DNA from: Nitrosomonas eutropha
GTDB taxonomy: Bacteria; Pseudomonadota; Gammaproteobacteria; Burkholderiales; Nitrosomonadaceae
Length of the DNA stretch: 64,000 nt
Reading direction: 5' to 3'
Assembly (NCBI RefSeq): GCF_900116685.1
Contig: NZ_FPBL01000008.1
Span: 1 to 64,000, forward strand
A model generated the notes under the pieces. The model was not told the origin of the DNA. It did not search any database and saw nothing but the letters and a program-made list of their open reading frames with translations. Positions within the stretch are counted from its first letter, which is position 1. Every line of letters begins with the position of its first letter. This document shows positions 26,840 through 38,670 of the stretch, piece by piece. A program made the position numbers and the translations under genes.

Positions 26840-29800
26840 ATGAATCTCCACTTCATACAAACACTCGGCTTGTTCCGTTCACGTTTCCCGGGTAACAGCG
26901 ACCCTCTTATCCGTTCTACGCTTGGCCCTCATAGCAACCCGAGCCAGCTTGGTGTAGCAATTGCCCAAGGCTCCAAAGCGTATTTAGCCGGACTTCATCA
27001 TTTTAAGTTGCGAGAACGAACGCGTGAAAATGCGCTTTACATTCGTGCAGTTCTGCGCACCCTTAACCGCGCCCAGCAACGCGGCGAAAATGTAACACCA
27101 ACCGCCAGCTGGTTGCTCGAAAATGCTCATGTCATTGAAGAGGCAATTCCTGCTGTTTTACGCGATCTTCCCCCCCGCTTCTACCTGCAACTGCCATCCA
27201 TGCCCAACTCCAAGGTGTCACGCACACTCGCGATTGCCTGGGCTTATATTGCGGATGTAGATAGTGCCGTGTCAGAAGAAGGTTTTCGTACCCTCGTCGA
27301 GGGTTTTCAGACTGTACAGCCTCTGAATATTGGAGAATTATGGGTACTACCTTCATTGTTACGCTTTGTTCTGGTTGAAAATCTCCGGCGTATGGCAATC
27401 CGCATCGTACACACACACGACATGCGGTTAACCGCTAATCTCATTGCCAACAGGCTGATCGACGCATCCCCCGAAGAAGAAACCGGAATACTGGCTGATT
27501 ATGCCAAGTATGCCCAAGACAGAACTTTTGCCACACAGTTTCTCCATCGTTTGCGGGATGGTTCCCACATTTCACATAAAGGATTACTTTGGCTGGAATC
27601 TGCACTGAAGGCTGCTCAAACAACTGCTGAGCAAATCACACTTGATGAGCATGCTGATCTATCGATCAATGGAATCATTACCGGCAATATCTTCAGGAGT
27701 CTACGTCTCATCGATGATATTGATTGGACCAACTGGTTCGAGCAGGTCAGCCTTATTGATCAGCTGCTGCGTGCACGAACCAATTTTGCTGCACTGGATT
27801 TTGCTTCACGTGACACGTACCGCAATGCGATCGAAACACTTACCAAACGCTCAGGACAGAATGAACATGATGTCGCTCGGCAAGTAGTGGAACTGGCTGA
27901 AACAACATCAGATGAAACAGCGCACAATCCCGACAAAGTGGATATAGGCAGCTTTCTCGTTGGATCCCGGCGACACGAGCTGGAAAATATACTCGGTTGT
28001 ACCACACCCTTTGGGGAACGCCTCCGCGACGCATGGCGTAAAAGTAGCTGGCTTGGCATCGTGCTACCGGTCAGCCTGATAACCGGATTATTACTGGCTG
28101 TTGCCACCTTGAGACTGCGTACAGAAGAATCAGATGTGTACGTACTGCTATTACTGCTTGCACTTTCTCTCATCCCAGCAATTGAAGCGGCAAACGGCCT
28201 GTTCAACGCATTCATTACCATGCTGATCAAACCGGACAAACTGATTGGCTACGAATTCAAGGAAGGTGTACCTGATGATGCACGCACCTTTGTGGTTGTG
28301 CCCACATTAATCGGTAATCGCGATGAAGTTGAACAAGCGATACGTGATCTTGAGATTCTCTACCTGGCCAACATGAAAGGCACGTTGTATTTCGCGCTGC
28401 TATCAGATTGGCCCGATAGCAGCATGGAAGAAACACCTGCTGATCGCAAGCTGCTCGCCTTTGCACACAAACAGATGGCGGCTCTCAATAATCGTTATCC
28501 GAATAAAAACTTTACCCGTTTTTATTTCCTGCATCGCAATCGTCTCTATAACGAAGCGGAAGGTTGCTGGATGGGTTGGGAACGCAAGCGAGGCAAGTTA
28601 CAGGAGTTCAATGCCCTGCTGCGCGGCGATGCCAGCACCACTTACTTTACGCCAGACAATCCGTTGCCCGAAGATGTCAAGTACGTACTGACACTCGACG
28701 CTGACACAAGAACAACACGCGATGCAATTGCACGTCTGGTCGGCAAGCTTGCTCATCCACTTAATCATCCAATATTTGATACAGAAAACAGGCAACTTCG
28801 TACGGGTTACGGCATCCTGCAACCGCGTATTACACCATCGCTCACCGTCGGCGACAAAGCGTCCTTATTTCAGCGCATCTCTTCCACCAATCGCGGTATG
28901 AATCCTTACGTATTCGCAGTTTCAGATATTTACCAGGATCTGTTTGCGGAAGGCATTTTCACCGGAAAAGGGCTTTACCACATCGATACCATGACGGCAG
29001 CTCTGCAAGGGCGTATCCCCGAAAACACCGTTCTCAGCCACGATTTGCTGGAAGGGGCTTACGCACGTGCCGCTCTGGTGACTGATATTGAGGTAGTCGA
29101 AGATTACCCAACCCGCTACCTGGTTGATTCTGCCCGCCGACACCGCTGGGTACGTGGTGACTGGCAGCTGCTGCCGTGGATTTTTAATCCTAAATCAGGA
29201 TTATCCATGTTGTCGCGCTGCCAAATGATTGATAACTTGCGCCGCTCAATTACACCAATTTCATGGATAGCTGCTGCTATTGCAGGTTGGACGCTGCTCT
29301 CCTCAGAACTAGCAACGGAATGGTTGGTGCTATTAGCATTATGCCTGTTCCTGCCACAAGCACCAGGCTTGCTGAGTGCATTGCTGCGGCGCGATAGCAG
29401 GACAACTCTCGGCAGTCACTTTGCTGCCTTCGCGCGCGATACCCTCCTTGCGGTAACACAAATAGTGGCAAGAATCATTTTGATGGCGCATCAGGCGTGG
29501 TCCCTCAGCGATGCTATCCTGCGTACGCTGCACCGGCTGCTGATCAGCAAACAGAGACTACTTGAATGGCGTACCGCTTCGCAAGAAATGCGATTCAGTG
29601 AACGCAGCCTCGCAGGCCACTTTCGTATCATGTCGGGAGCGCTGATAATCGCCACCGCCGGATTGATCATTCCATTAATACTTGGTGCAGATGGAATAAC
29701 CGTAGCGATAGTATTCACATTGCTCTGGGCGGGATCACCTATCCTTGCATGGTTGATCAGCCACCCGGCAGAAGCTGAGAGCAGACTGAAGATAGCACCG

Positions 29801-32800
29801 GAAGATATTTCAGCATTACGTCGTATTGCCCGCCGGACTTGGCTCTATTTTGAGACTTTTGTCACAAGTGAACACCACATGCTGCCACCTGATAATTATC
29901 AGGAAAAACCCATACCACTTGTTGCCGGTCGAAGTTCCCCCACCAATATTGGCGTCTACCTCCTCTCTACAATCGCAGCGCGGGATTTTGGCTGGATTGG
30001 ATTTATTAAAACGGTAGAGCGGCTGGAAGGAACATTTGCCACGCTGCAAAAAATGGAACGTTTTCGCGGCCATCTTTATAACTGGTACGACACACGCAGT
30101 CTCGAACCTCTTCAGCCTCTCTATATATCCTCAGTGGATAGCGGTAATCTCGCTGGCCACCTGATCACAGCAGCAGCAGCCTGTGACAACTGGTCAGCCG
30201 CACTAGCTGTTCATCTGCAAGGTGATTATGAAGGCATCATCGACTGCACTGATATTCTGCATGAAACGCTAAAAGTTCTGCCAGATGACAGAAAATCACT
30301 CAGACCATTGCGACAACGGTTGGGCGAGCGCCTCAAAAGCATGCATCACGCGGTCAATGCATTGCATCATGAGCCCGGAACAGCTTCTATTCGTACCATT
30401 AATCTCGTTGCACTGGCTACGGATATTGTTAACCTGGCAAAGGCGCTTGACGAAGAAATTCATTCACCTGCCTGCGAGAAACTGGTGCTGTGGGCACAAA
30501 ATCTGGAAAAAACCTGCAATGCGCATCTGAGTGACACGCATACTGATGCCGAGACAGTCAAACAACTGCGCCAGCGGCTGCTTACTTTACACGATGGATT
30601 AAGAAAATTTGCCTTTGAAATGGATTTCCAGTTCTTGTTGCGGCCAGAACGCAAACTGCTTTCCATCGGTTATCGAGTAACAGAGCGTCAACTGGACGAA
30701 AGCTGCTACGATCTGTTGGCCTCCGAAGCGCGGCTGACAAGCCTCTTTGCAATCGCGAAAGGTGATCTGCCAACCAGGCACTGGTTTCGCCTCGGCCGCC
30801 CGATAACAGCAATTGGTTTTTCCGGTGCCTTAATGTCATGGTCGGGCTCGATGTTTGAATATCTGATGCCTGCTCTGGTGATGAAAGAACCATTGGGCAG
30901 CATTCTCAACCAGACGAATCAATTGATCATTGAGCGCCAGATTGCCTATGGGCGTAAAAAAGGTGTGCCGTGGGGAGTATCGGAATCTGCCTACAATGCC
31001 CGTGACCGGGAAATGACTTATCAATACACCAGTTTTGGCATCCCGGAACTGGGGTTGAAGCGTGGTCTGGCCAAGGATACAGTCATTGCACCCTATGCCA
31101 GCCTGCTCGCCGTCCAGTTCCGTCCAAAAGAAGCCGTTGCCAACCTCAATCGACTGGAAACTCTGGGTGCGTTAGGTTACTACGGCTTTCATGACGCCGT
31201 AGATTTCACACCTGAACGCTTACCTAAAGATCGAGGATGCGCCGTAGTGCGCAATTTCATGGCACATCATCATGGTATGTCCATCATTGCTATTAATAAT
31301 GCTTTGCTCAACGGTCGGATGCGTGAACGCTTTCATGCTGATCCGGTAATTGAAGCAGCTGAATTATTATTACAAGAAAAAGCACCGCGTACGGTACCCG
31401 CCATGCCTATCCATGCTGAGACCAGTGATCGAATCGAGCCCGAACTGCTTGATCAACGCCCGGATTCACGGCTGATAACCAATCCGCTCATTGCTCCCCG
31501 CGCGGTTAATGTTATGTCAAATGGCCATTATTCACTTATGCTAACTGCATCTGGCAGTGGTTACAGCCGTATCGGTGAAATTGCCCTTACCCATTGGAAC
31601 AATGACCCCAATGAAGAACGTACCGGCACTTTCCTGTTCATTTCCGACCCTGCCACTGGCGCATGGTGGTCAGCCACAGCTGAGCCCAAACATGTTCCCA
31701 ATGAAATTTGCCACACCACGTTTTACAATGATCGCGCTATTTTTTCCAAAAAAGTTGGCCAGTTGCGCTCAGAGACGGAGTGTATCGTTATGTCCGAATA
31801 TGACGGCGAGATGCGACGCATTACACTATGGAACAATGGTGATGAAGATCGTCATATCGAGATCACTTCTTTTGCTGAACTGGTGCTTGCACCCGAAGCA
31901 AATCATAGTGCTCACCCATCCTTTTCAAAAATGTTCGTTCGGACGGAAATCTGTCATAACAACACAACCATTTTTGCCGAACGACGCAAACGCCTGGAAA
32001 CCGAGCCTGACATGGCACTTGCTCATCTTGTGACCTTCAGTGAGGGAATGCTGCGTGAAGTTGAGGCTGAAACAGATCGCCGTACCTTCATTGGCCGCGG
32101 CCGTTCTATTGCCAATGCAGCTGCCTTTGATCCAAACACCCGGCTGTCCCAGAAAGCCGGCTTTACACTTGACCCTGTCATGGCGCTGCGGGTCAAGATA
32201 CGTGTGCCCACGCGCCGTAAAATATCGGTTGCTTTCTGGACTATTGCTGGAAAAAACCGTTCTGAGCTTGAGCAGAATATCCATCGCCTTGTCCATCCAG
32301 GCTGTTTTCGGAGGCAAGCAAAGCTTGCCTGGACTCGCTCACAAATCCAGGCACGTTACGTAGGTTTAAAACTTGCAGAAACATCTGGTGTGCAGAAACT
32401 TGCCCGTTATCTGCTCTACCCTCATCCGGTACTGCGAGCACCCGTAGATACAATTGCGCCCGGGCCAAGCCAACAATCAATGCTGTGGCCCCTGGCAATC
32501 TCAGGTGATTTCCCGATATTTGTCTTGCGTATTGCTGATATTACTGACCTGGCTATCATCATCCATGCCCTGCGCATACAGGAATATCTGCGCAGCCGCA
32601 ATCTGATCTTTGATCTCGCCGTTATCAACGAGCAACCCACCTCTTATGTGCAGGATTTGCAGCAGGCAATCGAACAACTTTGCAGTAACGCAAGACTTCT
32701 CAACGGCGAATCTGGATCATGTCAACATATCTTCGCGATACGCCGGGATCTGATTGATGCGGATACTTATAGCGCATTACTGGCGATTGCTTATATTAGC

Positions 32801-35320
32801 TTGCATACGCATAACGGGCCTGTTCTTGACCAGATTGAACGTGCTGAAATAGCGCTTGCCCGTCACAAAACCACTGCCCCACCCTCAATTCGTTTGCAGC
32901 AAGCTGCTCCAGTGACCGTTTACAGTCAAGATCTCACTTTCTGGAACGGCTTTGGCGGCTTCGCAAATTCGGGCCGAGAATATGTTGTTCGACTCTCAGG
33001 AAATCGGGTAACGCCACACCCATGGATCAACATTATCGCTAACGATAATTTCGGCTTCCACACCTCATCCGAGGGGGCATCTTTCACCTGGAGTCGTAAC
33101 AGCCGTGATTTTCATCTGACTCCATGGTCAAATGATCCTGTGACTGACCGGCCAGGAGAAGGTATCTATATCCACGATCTCGATACAGGAGCTGCCTTTT
33201 CTCCATTTGCCTGTCTGTTGCGCGATCCGGCTGCTGTTTACGAGGCACGTCATGCACGAGGCGTATCCAGCTTTACAATTCAGCGTGGCAGCCTTACCGC
33301 AACACTCACTCAGCTTGTCGATCCGATTGATCCTGTAAAAATACAGCGCTTGTGGTTTAAAAATACAGGCAGTAAACCCCGCAAGTTCAGAATCTATGCT
33401 TATGCTGAGTGGATACTTGGCAATCATCGCTCCCGTTGTGCGCCCTTCATCGTAACCGATCGTGATCCAACAACTGGGGCACTGAGCGCACACAATCCTT
33501 ATCACCTTACATTTGATAACATCACTGCCTTTCTGGCCTGTGATGGTAACAACCAGCATTTCACCTGCAATCGGAGCGAATTCATCGGTCCCGGCGGCTC
33601 AACCAGTGCACCTGTGGCAGTATTAACAGGCGCAACGCTATCGGACAGCCTCACAGCGAATGCTGATCCCTGTGCGGTGCTGGCCTGCGACATCAAGATC
33701 GCACCAGGAAGTGAAGCAACACTGCATTTCGTACTGGGTACGGCTGATTCACTGCAAGAAATTTCAGAACTAGCACAACCTCACCTTGCCAGAGATTTCG
33801 ACACCCGCCTCACTGATAATTACGCAGCATGGAATAAATTCGCCAGTACACTCCAGGTGCAGACGCCTGATCCTGCCTTTAATGCCATGGTGAATGTCTG
33901 GTTGCCCTATCAGGCACTGACCTGCCGTATCCGCGCCCGTTCTGCTTTTTATCAGGCAAGCGGCGCTTATGGCTTTCGGGATCAGTTGCAGGATACATTA
34001 GCGTTGCTTTTGCACGATTCCACGCTGGCTCGCATGCAGATTCTCAATGCGGCAAGTCGCCAGTTCGTACAAGGTGATGTTCAGCACTGGTGGCTGCCAT
34101 TGAGTGGCTCGGGCGTACGTACCACTATCTCAGATGATGTGGTATGGCTTGTTTACACGACCTGGCATTACATCAAAACTACAGATGATTACGCTATTCT
34201 TGATGAAGAATTGCCTTTCATCACGGGCCCCGAGCTGGAGCAAGGACAAGCCGATGCCTTTTTTACACCAGAAACTGCCGAAGAAAGTGCATGTCTTTAT
34301 GAGCACTGTGCACATGCGCTTGATCTCGCAATAAAACGAAAGGGCGAAAATGATCTACCGCTGATCCTCGGTGGTGACTGGAATGACGGCATGAACCTGG
34401 TTGGTAAAGCTGGACAAGGCACCAGTACCTGGCTAGGCTGGTTCCTGCTCAAGACATTGCGGGATTTTGCGCCTGTTGCAAGACAACGTGATGACATAAA
34501 ACGTGCTGAAGCCTGGGAGCAACATACCCATTGCCTGGCTCTTGCACTCCAGGCTCACGCATGGGATGGACACTGGTACCGCCGTGGCAGCTATGATGAT
34601 GGCACATTCCTCGGATCGCAATCATCTGATGAATGTCGCATTGATTCTATTGCACAATCCTGGGCAGTGCTGTCTGGTGCGGATGATCTCCCGCGTGCCA
34701 GGCAGGCAGTCGATCAAGCCATTAAAATGCTGGTGGACGATAATTCAGGAATTGTGCGCCTGTTCACCCCGCCTTTTCAACATACCAGCAAGGAACCGGG
34801 TTACATCAAGAGCTACCCGCCAGGCATACGCGAGAACGGAGGGCAATATACTCATGCCGCAACCTGGCTCGTAGCCGCACTCACTGAACTGGGCAATGCA
34901 GATGAAGCATATCGGCTATTTTCCCTGCTGAACCCGGTGAACCACGCGCTGGACGAAGCAGCCGCCTCACGATATCGCGTCGAGCCTTACGTGGTTGCCG
35001 CCGATATTTACTCTGAAGGCCGCCAGGCTGGGCAAGGTGGCTGGACCTGGTATACCGGGTCAGCTGGCTGGTTGTACAGAGTTGCAGTCGAAAATATATT
35101 AGGGATCCTTCGCGAAGGAGCAGTACTCCGGATAAAACCGGCACTTCCCTCCACCTGGGACAGTTTTTACGTTCAGTTGCACATTGACACAGCGTACTAC
35201 AACGTTACAGTAAAGCGTGCAGCATCGGCCAGCTGTACGCTTGATGGCAGATTAATCGAAAATTTCCTTATCCCACTGGAAAAAAATGGTCAGCATGAAA
35301 TAATGATCAATGTAATCTAA
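26840..35320 (+). CDS. Cyclic beta-1,2-glucan synthase (NdvB/ChvB/Cgs-like)
   Basis: A giant inner-membrane enzyme of 2,826 residues that starts, elongates, sizes and cyclises periplasmic beta-1,2-glucan. Several hydrophobic segments lie at about 400-460 and 800-980. The GT84 glycosyltransferase domain has FVVVPTLIGNRDEVEQAIRD and the DxD-type motif TLDADTRTT (Asp near residue 620), then HRWVRGDWQLLPWI. The glucoamylase-like region follows (GWIGFIKTVERLEGTFATLQ). The C-terminal half has GH94 phosphorylase domains with GYGFRDQLQD-like AYGFRDQLQD and the catalytic Asp in LGGDWNDGMN (about 2513-2516). Length equals that of Brucella Cgs (~2,870). ATG 26840 chosen over a TTG 15 bases upstream. In relatives the glucan serves osmoadaptation and host or surface interaction. 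Confidence 0.92.
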   Translation: MNLHFIQTLGLFRSRFPGNSDPLIRSTLGPHSNPSQLGVAIAQGSKAYLAGLHHFKLRERTRENALYIRAVLRTLNRAQQRGENVTPTASWLLENAHVIEEAIPAVLRDLPPRFYLQLPSMPNSKVSRTLAIAWAYIADVDSAVSEEGFRTLVEGFQTVQPLNIGELWVLPSLLRFVLVENLRRMAIRIVHTHDMRLTANLIANRLIDASPEEETGILADYAKYAQDRTFATQFLHRLRDGSHISHKGLLWLESALKAAQTTAEQITLDEHADLSINGIITGNIFRSLRLIDDIDWTNWFEQVSLIDQLLRARTNFAALDFASRDTYRNAIETLTKRSGQNEHDVARQVVELAETTSDETAHNPDKVDIGSFLVGSRRHELENILGCTTPFGERLRDAWRKSSWLGIVLPVSLITGLLLAVATLRLRTEESDVYVLLLLLALSLIPAIEAANGLFNAFITMLIKPDKLIGYEFKEGVPDDARTFVVVPTLIGNRDEVEQAIRDLEILYLANMKGTLYFALLSDWPDSSMEETPADRKLLAFAHKQMAALNNRYPNKNFTRFYFLHRNRLYNEAEGCWMGWERKRGKLQEFNALLRGDASTTYFTPDNPLPEDVKYVLTLDADTRTTRDAIARLVGKLAHPLNHPIFDTENRQLRTGYGILQPRITPSLTVGDKASLFQRISSTNRGMNPYVFAVSDIYQDLFAEGIFTGKGLYHIDTMTAALQGRIPENTVLSHDLLEGAYARAALVTDIEVVEDYPTRYLVDSARRHRWVRGDWQLLPWIFNPKSGLSMLSRCQMIDNLRRSITPISWIAAAIAGWTLLSSELATEWLVLLALCLFLPQAPGLLSALLRRDSRTTLGSHFAAFARDTLLAVTQIVARIILMAHQAWSLSDAILRTLHRLLISKQRLLEWRTASQEMRFSERSLAGHFRIMSGALIIATAGLIIPLILGADGITVAIVFTLLWAGSPILAWLISHPAEAESRLKIAPEDISALRRIARRTWLYFETFVTSEHHMLPPDNYQEKPIPLVAGRSSPTNIGVYLLSTIAARDFGWIGFIKTVERLEGTFATLQKMERFRGHLYNWYDTRSLEPLQPLYISSVDSGNLAGHLITAAAACDNWSAALAVHLQGDYEGIIDCTDILHETLKVLPDDRKSLRPLRQRLGERLKSMHHAVNALHHEPGTASIRTINLVALATDIVNLAKALDEEIHSPACEKLVLWAQNLEKTCNAHLSDTHTDAETVKQLRQRLLTLHDGLRKFAFEMDFQFLLRPERKLLSIGYRVTERQLDESCYDLLASEARLTSLFAIAKGDLPTRHWFRLGRPITAIGFSGALMSWSGSMFEYLMPALVMKEPLGSILNQTNQLIIERQIAYGRKKGVPWGVSESAYNARDREMTYQYTSFGIPELGLKRGLAKDTVIAPYASLLAVQFRPKEAVANLNRLETLGALGYYGFHDAVDFTPERLPKDRGCAVVRNFMAHHHGMSIIAINNALLNGRMRERFHADPVIEAAELLLQEKAPRTVPAMPIHAETSDRIEPELLDQRPDSRLITNPLIAPRAVNVMSNGHYSLMLTASGSGYSRIGEIALTHWNNDPNEERTGTFLFISDPATGAWWSATAEPKHVPNEICHTTFYNDRAIFSKKVGQLRSETECIVMSEYDGEMRRITLWNNGDEDRHIEITSFAELVLAPEANHSAHPSFSKMFVRTEICHNNTTIFAERRKRLETEPDMALAHLVTFSEGMLREVEAETDRRTFIGRGRSIANAAAFDPNTRLSQKAGFTLDPVMALRVKIRVPTRRKISVAFWTIAGKNRSELEQNIHRLVHPGCFRRQAKLAWTRSQIQARYVGLKLAETSGVQKLARYLLYPHPVLRAPVDTIAPGPSQQSMLWPLAISGDFPIFVLRIADITDLAIIIHALRIQEYLRSRNLIFDLAVINEQPTSYVQDLQQAIEQLCSNARLLNGESGSCQHIFAIRRDLIDADTYSALLAIAYISLHTHNGPVLDQIERAEIALARHKTTAPPSIRLQQAAPVTVYSQDLTFWNGFGGFANSGREYVVRLSGNRVTPHPWINIIANDNFGFHTSSEGASFTWSRNSRDFHLTPWSNDPVTDRPGEGIYIHDLDTGAAFSPFACLLRDPAAVYEARHARGVSSFTIQRGSLTATLTQLVDPIDPVKIQRLWFKNTGSKPRKFRIYAYAEWILGNHRSRCAPFIVTDRDPTTGALSAHNPYHLTFDNITAFLACDGNNQHFTCNRSEFIGPGGSTSAPVAVLTGATLSDSLTANADPCAVLACDIKIAPGSEATLHFVLGTADSLQEISELAQPHLARDFDTRLTDNYAAWNKFASTLQVQTPDPAFNAMVNVWLPYQALTCRIRARSAFYQASGAYGFRDQLQDTLALLLHDSTLARMQILNAASRQFVQGDVQHWWLPLSGSGVRTTISDDVVWLVYTTWHYIKTTDDYAILDEELPFITGPELEQGQADAFFTPETAEESACLYEHCAHALDLAIKRKGENDLPLILGGDWNDGMNLVGKAGQGTSTWLGWFLLKTLRDFAPVARQRDDIKRAEAWEQHTHCLALALQAHAWDGHWYRRGSYDDGTFLGSQSSDECRIDSIAQSWAVLSGADDLPRARQAVDQAIKMLVDDNSGIVRLFTPPFQHTSKEPGYIKSYPPGIRENGGQYTHAATWLVAALTELGNADEAYRLFSLLNPVNHALDEAAASRYRVEPYVVAADIYSEGRQAGQGGWTWYTGSAGWLYRVAVENILGILREGAVLRIKPALPSTWDSFYVQLHIDTAYYNVTVKRAASASCTLDGRLIENFLIPLEKNGQHEIMINVI

Positions 35321-35450
35321 GCAACGATCGCTGTTTGCATATTTCATCCTGCTGTTTCGATAACTTTTGTAAGAAACTACATCCATAAAATCAGATCCAA
35401 TTTTTGAGTCTGATACGAACATCAACTCTGACAAGCACTTGGAGTAATTA

Positions 35451-38096
35451 TTGGCAACATCCGAAAACTCAATAAATAAGTCAGATCATTCCGCTCACAC
35501 TCCCATGATGCAGCAATACCTGCGTATCAAAACACAGCATACCGATAAGCTGCTGTTTTACCGCATGGGGGATTTTTATGAGCTGTTTTATGAAGACGCT
35601 GAAAAAGCAGCCAGATTGCTGGATATTACATTGACTCACCGTGGTTCCTCCGCCGGAGAGTCAATCAAAATGGCAGGTGTGCCATTTCATGCAGCAGATC
35701 AATATCTGGCAAGATTGGTAAAACTGGGTGAATCCATTGCTATTTGTGAACAGATCGGCGATCCCGCTACCAGCAAGGGGCCGGTAGAACGTCAGGTTGT
35801 CCGCATCATCACCCCCGGTACCCTGACTGATGCGGGGTTGCTGGAAGAACGTGGTAATAGTGTTGTATTGACACTAGCACTGCATCACGGCGTGATTGGC
35901 CTGGCTTGGCTCAACTTGGCCGCCGGAGATATGCGCGTACTGGAAACCTCCCCAGATAACCTGGCCAGCGAGCTGGAACGCTTGCATCCATCAGAAATTC
36001 TGTTGCCGGAATCACTTGATCTGCCTGTGATATTAAATAATTTTACCGCCCCCAAACGCCTGCCGGATTGGCAATTCGATTATGAACATGCCATGCAGCA
36101 GCTTACCCGGCAATTCGGCACCCGTGATCTGAATGCCTTTGGTTGTGAAGAATTGCGTGCTGCAATCATGGCAGCCGGTGCATTATTTGAATATGTCAGG
36201 CTGACGCAACATACTGCTGCAGCCGACGAATCGGCAGCACAGATACTTGGTCATCTGCAAACATTACGGGTGGAACGGCCAGAGACCTATTTGCGTATGG
36301 ATGCCGCTACGCGCCGTAATCTTGAAATTACGCTGACATTGCGCGGAGAAGATGCACCCACACTATCATCCCTGCTGGACATTTGCTCAACCAGCATGGG
36401 TAGCCGGTTGTTGCGACACTGGCTGCATCACCCGCTACGCAACCGTATCATCTTGCAACAGCGACTGGATACCGTTTCTGATTTGATTGAGGCAAAGCCT
36501 GGAATCCTCTATGCAAGCATCCGTGAACAACTCAAACATATTGCTGATATTGAGCGCATCACCAGCCGGATTGCTTTAAGAACAGCTAGACCCCGTGATT
36601 TATCCGGCCTACGCGACAGCCTGACAGCGCTCCCTGAAATTGTTAAACTGATCACAACCTCAACAGCTATTGCCGTTCATCGTTTTGTCCCGGCCATGGG
36701 GCCGAATACCACGCTCACACAACTGCTCGTTCATGCACTGCAACCGGTACCCGGTGCAGTGATTCGTGAAGGGAACGTTATTGCTGACGGCTATGATATC
36801 GAGCTGGATGAATTACGCGCTTTACAGAAGAATTGTGGCGAATTCCTGCTGCAACTGGAAGCACGGGAACGTAAGCGTACCGGTATCCCGACCCTCAAAG
36901 TGGAATATAACCGGGTACATGGTTTTTACATTGAGGTAACCCGCATCCATAGCGAAAAAATCCCCTCGGACTACCGCCGCAGACAAACCTTGAAAAATGC
37001 GGAGCGCTATAGCATCCCCGAGTTGCAGGCATTTGAGAACAAAACACTGACTGCACGTGAACAGGCATTGGCACAGGAAAAAAAACTGTACGAGCAGTTA
37101 CTGGAACAACTGGCAGATTTCATCATTCCTTTACAGGAAATTGCCGGCTCTGTTGCTGAACTGGATGTCCTGTGTGCTTTTGCTGAACGTGCAGATTTGT
37201 TTGGTTATACCAAACCGGTATTTACTGATGATCCTGCTTTGGATATCGAGGCTGGGCGACATCCGGTAGTGGAAAATCAAATAGAACAATATATTGCCAA
37301 TGATATACAGTTGGGTGCTGTCACGCGGGAAGGGCGGCAGATGCTGATCATCACCGGCCCGAACATGGGTGGAAAATCTACTTACATGCGACAAACAGCG
37401 CTAATTGTTCTGCTAGCGCATTGCGGTAGTTTTGTTCCGGCCGGGAGCGCTCGCATCGGCCCCATTGATCAGATTTTTACCCGGATTGGTGCAGCTGATG
37501 ATCTGGCAGGGGGACGTTCCACCTTCATGGTGGAAATGACGGAAGTCGCCAGTATTTTGCGCAATGCAACCGCACAAAGCCTGGTGCTGGTGGATGAAAT
37601 TGGCCGGGGAACTTCAACTTTTGATGGGCTTGCATTGGCTTTTGCCATCGCCCGCCACTTACTGACTCAGAATCAGAGCTATACCTTGTTTGCCACACAC
37701 TATTTTGAACTGACCCGACTAGCGGAAGAATTTCCGCAGGCAATCAATGTACATGTCACCGCAGTAGAGCACAAAAGACGTATTGTCTTTCTTCACCGAA
37801 TAGAGGAAGGATCTGCCAGCCGGAGTTATGGGCTGCATGTTGCCGCACTGGCAGGTGTACCGGATAAAGTTATCCGGAATGCCGGAAAAATTCTGGCGCA
37901 ACTGGAGCGGGAAGCGCTCAGCAAGAACCCTCAGCAGAGATTATTTGAAACGATTGAGGAAAACGAGGAAGCTGCTCCTGCTTCCGTGCATCCGGTGCTT
38001 GATTATCTTGAGCAACTTCACCCTGACGAGCTGACTCCCCGGGATGCACTGGAACAACTTTACCTCATTAAATCAATGGCTAATAGGATAAAATGA
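35451..38096 (+). CDS. mutS: DNA mismatch repair protein MutS
   Basis: An 881-residue mismatch sensor and ABC-type ATPase. The mismatch-reading motif is [19 protein letters not shown]. The clamp and lever regions precede the ATPase with Walker [18 protein letters not shown] and Walker [21 protein letters not shown], and HTH-like [11 protein letters not shown] follows. I accept a TTG start at 35451: GGAG lies six bases upstream and the residues [17 protein letters not shown] match the usual MutS N-terminus, so the first internal ATG would be too late. Convergent with the slyD gene, with only 34 bases between. Confidence 0.97.
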   Translation: MATSENSINKSDHSAHTPMMQQYLRIKTQHTDKLLFYRMGDFYELFYEDAEKAARLLDITLTHRGSSAGESIKMAGVPFHAADQYLARLVKLGESIAICEQIGDPATSKGPVERQVVRIITPGTLTDAGLLEERGNSVVLTLALHHGVIGLAWLNLAAGDMRVLETSPDNLASELERLHPSEILLPESLDLPVILNNFTAPKRLPDWQFDYEHAMQQLTRQFGTRDLNAFGCEELRAAIMAAGALFEYVRLTQHTAAADESAAQILGHLQTLRVERPETYLRMDAATRRNLEITLTLRGEDAPTLSSLLDICSTSMGSRLLRHWLHHPLRNRIILQQRLDTVSDLIEAKPGILYASIREQLKHIADIERITSRIALRTARPRDLSGLRDSLTALPEIVKLITTSTAIAVHRFVPAMGPNTTLTQLLVHALQPVPGAVIREGNVIADGYDIELDELRALQKNCGEFLLQLEARERKRTGIPTLKVEYNRVHGFYIEVTRIHSEKIPSDYRRRQTLKNAERYSIPELQAFENKTLTAREQALAQEKKLYEQLLEQLADFIIPLQEIAGSVAELDVLCAFAERADLFGYTKPVFTDDPALDIEAGRHPVVENQIEQYIANDIQLGAVTREGRQMLIITGPNMGGKSTYMRQTALIVLLAHCGSFVPAGSARIGPIDQIFTRIGAADDLAGGRSTFMVEMTEVASILRNATAQSLVLVDEIGRGTSTFDGLALAFAIARHLLTQNQSYTLFATHYFELTRLAEEFPQAINVHVTAVEHKRRIVFLHRIEEGSASRSYGLHVAALAGVPDKVIRNAGKILAQLEREALSKNPQQRLFETIEENEEAAPASVHPVLDYLEQLHPDELTPRDALEQLYLIKSMANRIK

Positions 38097-38130
38097 TTAA
38101 CAGGATGGTGAAAAACGCTGGTAAGATCAT

Positions 38131-38610
38131 CTAATGTTCGTGGCCATGCGGCCCATGTACATGCCCGTGAGATAATTCTTCTTCCGTTGCTGGACGTACT
38201 TCCATAACAGTGCATTCAAACTGAAATGCTATACCAGCGTAGGGATGATTACCATCCACTACCACGACATCATCAGTGATCTCTCTCACTGTATAGATAT
38301 AGAAATCATCAGAATCTTCCTCGCCTCCCTCAAACTGCATCCCGACCGTGATTTCTTCTGGGAACGCACTACGCGGCTCAACGCGCATCAGTTCTTCATC
38401 ATATTCGCCAAAAGCATCATCTGGTTCCATTTGCAGGGATAAGGTTGCCCCGATTTCTTTTTCATGCAGCGCTTCTTCTACTACTGGAAATATTCCATCA
38501 TAACCACCATGCAAGTAGCTGATGGGTTCATCAGTTTCTTCCATCAGATTTCCTTCCTGATCGGTCATTTTATAGTGAAGTGATACCACCGTATTTTTTA
38601 CTATGCGCAT
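38131..38610 (-). CDS. slyD: FKBP-type peptidyl-prolyl isomerase, SlyD-like
   Basis: A 159-residue prolyl isomerase and chaperone. The FKBP half-domains VSLHYKMTDQEGNLMEETDE and PISYLHGGYDGIFPVVEEAL flank an inserted IF chaperone domain (VGMQFEGGEEDSDDFYIYTV, VVVDGNHPYAGIAFQFECTV). The C-terminus SHGHVHGPHGHEH is a histidine-rich metal-binding tail, as in SlyD, where it serves nickel handling. That tail and the DGNHPYAGIAFQF motif separate it from FkpB/SlpA. Start ATG 38610 is followed by RIVKNTVVSLHY as expected. Confidence 0.92.
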   Translation of the reverse strand: MRIVKNTVVSLHYKMTDQEGNLMEETDEPISYLHGGYDGIFPVVEEALHEKEIGATLSLQMEPDDAFGEYDEELMRVEPRSAFPEEITVGMQFEGGEEDSDDFYIYTVREITDDVVVVDGNHPYAGIAFQFECTVMEVRPATEEELSHGHVHGPHGHEH

Positions 38611-38670
38611 GCTTCCTCTGCCTGAATCAGGCTTCCTTGTGGTTGATAAAATTTGTTCAAAGTCACACTG

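Noticed and set aside
26508-26843. 111-codon frame upstream of the glucan synthase
   Set aside because: Composition is not protein-like, no ribosome site, and it overlaps the start of the synthase gene.
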